From the NCBI RefSeq assembly GCF_000979455.1, contig NZ_JJOY01000041.1, positions 31,220 through 95,219 on the forward strand: DNA of 64,000 nt. Reading direction: 5' to 3'. This document shows positions 62,963 to 64,000 of the stretch, piece after piece. Each line of letters opens with the position of its first letter. The first letter of the stretch is position 1. Under the pieces are notes generated by a model, which worked only from the letters and a program-made list of their open reading frames with translations, searched no databases and was not told the origin of the DNA. Origin of the DNA: Methanosarcina sp. 2.H.T.1A.6. Its GTDB lineage: Archaea > Halobacteriota > Methanosarcinia > Methanosarcinales > Methanosarcinaceae. The position numbers were made by a program, and so were the translations under genes.

Positions 62963-64000
62963 ATGATTAGAAAATCTGATACTTTGTTGATAACGTTACT
63001 GTTATTTTTTGGGGTCTTGATATTTCCTGCATCTGCTGATGATTCAGTGCAACTTTCTCAGGAAAGTAATAATTCTGAAAATTCAGAAGTAAGTAATGTA
63101 GATTTTGACTATTATACTTACTTTTTTGGTTTGTACTCACAAGGAAATAATGTAATTACAAGATACGGAAAACTTCCTGTACTGGAAACTGAGGATCAAA
63201 ACGAAAGATGGGACTTTACACTTGAAGAACTTAGTAATGAGATAAAAGACACTGTTGTCTCCAAATACATGTATCCTAATGGAGAGGTAATGACATGTGG
63301 GGCTAATGCTAAGGGATACTTCGTAATTTTGTTCAAGTATGGCAATGTTAATGAGTCGCTGATAAATGAAATTTACACTCTAATAGATGATTCTGCAAAA
63401 GAGATGGGTATACAGGATATTCCGGTAGAATTCGGGTATGGAACTTATAGGCAGGAAATTACATTGAACTCAGAACAAGGCATTTATCACTGGTTTGGGG
63501 AAAGTACAGAGAATCTTTCTGAATCTGATATATATACACTTGAAGAAGTTATGAAGGAAAAACCAACCACTCCAGTACAAAAAATAGTTGCAGCTTATGG
63601 AAAAATCCCTCTTCTGAAAGACCAGAATGAAATAATTACCTGGGCGGAGAAGCTGTCTGCAATTGCTGGTAGCACCCAGAATAAAATCAATCCATATATG
63701 AAAAAAGGACAGGTAATAACATACGGAAGAGAACTCACTAGACTGGAAGTAGGAATTAATGAGACTTTACCTTCTAAAGAAAAGGATACTATAGTTAAAG
63801 AGATTTATGAGATCATTTATAAAGAAGCAAGAAAACAAAATGTAACTGGTGTTCCGGTTATTTTTGACGAAGGCATATTTATTAATGACGTTGAGAGTGC
63901 AGATTTAGGAGTAGTTGAAGAGACAGCGAATTTATCAGCTTCCGAAGAAAAAAACGCTAGCTTACTCAATAAATTAAATAATAATAATAATAATAATAAT
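62963..64000 (+). CDS. secreted repeat protein, 3' end outside window
   Basis: ATG at 62963 opens 346 codons that run off the window. Signal peptide MIRKSDTLLITLLLFFGVLI, then FPASADDS. Two related modules follow, each with a RYGKLPVL/AYGKIPLL start, an MYPNGEVMTCG or MKKGQVITYG strand and an IPVEFGYG/VPVIFDEG end. The last visible codons are an AAT tandem (poly-Asn). Probably a surface/secreted Methanosarcina family of unknown function. GGAG ribosome site about 8 nt before the ATG. Confidence 0.7.
   Translation, partial: MIRKSDTLLITLLLFFGVLIFPASADDSVQLSQESNNSENSEVSNVDFDYYTYFFGLYSQGNNVITRYGKLPVLETEDQNERWDFTLEELSNEIKDTVVSKYMYPNGEVMTCGANAKGYFVILFKYGNVNESLINEIYTLIDDSAKEMGIQDIPVEFGYGTYRQEITLNSEQGIYHWFGESTENLSESDIYTLEEVMKEKPTTPVQKIVAAYGKIPLLKDQNEIITWAEKLSAIAGSTQNKINPYMKKGQVITYGRELTRLEVGINETLPSKEKDTIVKEIYEIIYKEARKQNVTGVPVIFDEGIFINDVESADLGVVEETANLSASEEKNASLLNKLNNNNNNNN

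Noticed and set aside
1..64000. tRNA or rRNA genes
   Set aside because: No cloverleaf with conserved tRNA sequence or rRNA sequence was recognised by reading; a covariance-model scan would be decisive.

Overview
The window is a stretch of a methanogenic archaeon chromosome, almost certainly a Methanosarcina. The reasons are the gene families seen together (a MEDS-PAS sensor kinase, a DUF2207/LemA pair, an MrfA/Hrq1-type helicase, a hybrid cluster protein, paired half-size MgtE proteins with a PhoU/TrkA_C regulator, and CcmABC c-type cytochrome maturation genes), archaeal TATA-like promoters in AT-rich spacers, and long intergenic regions full of dispersed repeats. No rRNA, tRNA or CRISPR array was recognised, and no intact transposase.

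Layout. 0-7.7 kb: conserved genes (DUF2207 membrane protein, LemA, helicase, FAD oxidoreductase) plus two candidate micro-ORFs. 7.7-15.2 kb: a scrapyard. It holds two tandem ~0.5 kb non-coding units, relics of a type I restriction system (hsdR head, hsdM tail, hsdS tail) around an intact PD-(D/E)XK-like gene, a local family of four membrane zinc-ribbon proteins that grew partly by segmental duplication, and an mntA-hepT toxin-antitoxin pair collapsed by deletion. 15.2-26.3 kb: phosphoribosyltransferase, two SDR paralogues separated by a 17-bp tandem repeat, UBP zinc finger, ABC-2 exporter, and a surface-polysaccharide group (ATP-grasp, flippase, glycosyltransferase, broken ATP-grasp copy), then VOC and DUF5996 proteins. 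26.4-33.3 kb: two large signalling proteins. One is a native-looking MEDS-PAS histidine kinase. The other is a CheB-CheR-PAS fusion of bacterial appearance, trailed by the truncated head of a PAS kinase. 33.8-36.3 kb: PsiE-like protein, a pentapeptide-repeat protein and MITE-like inverted-repeat elements. 36.4-41.5 kb: hybrid cluster protein with an unusual tail, then an acyl-CoA ligase/thioesterase/XRE-cupin operon.

42.0-51.5 kb is a strongly AT-rich accessory island. It has iteron-like 43-bp repeats, winged-helix and DUF3467-like genes, a polytopic membrane protein next to a zinc-finger/pentapeptide-repeat/ion-channel fusion, an unrecognised 199-aa protein, and a fusion of a 2H (LigT-like) phosphoesterase with a calcineurin-type metallophosphoesterase. 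Two diverged copies of a ~150-bp sequence with a compensated hairpin bracket its central part. This island is the best place to look for an undescribed membrane- or nucleotide-based (perhaps anti-viral) system; that reading is inference.

51.6-64 kb returns to housekeeping: old-yellow-enzyme-type reductase, CcmC/B/A, MsrA, a PEBP lipoprotein, DUF362 protein, the PhoU/TrkA_C plus MgtE-half cluster, and a secreted protein cut by the window end. Long homopurine/homopyrimidine tracts lie around the reductase and ccm genes.
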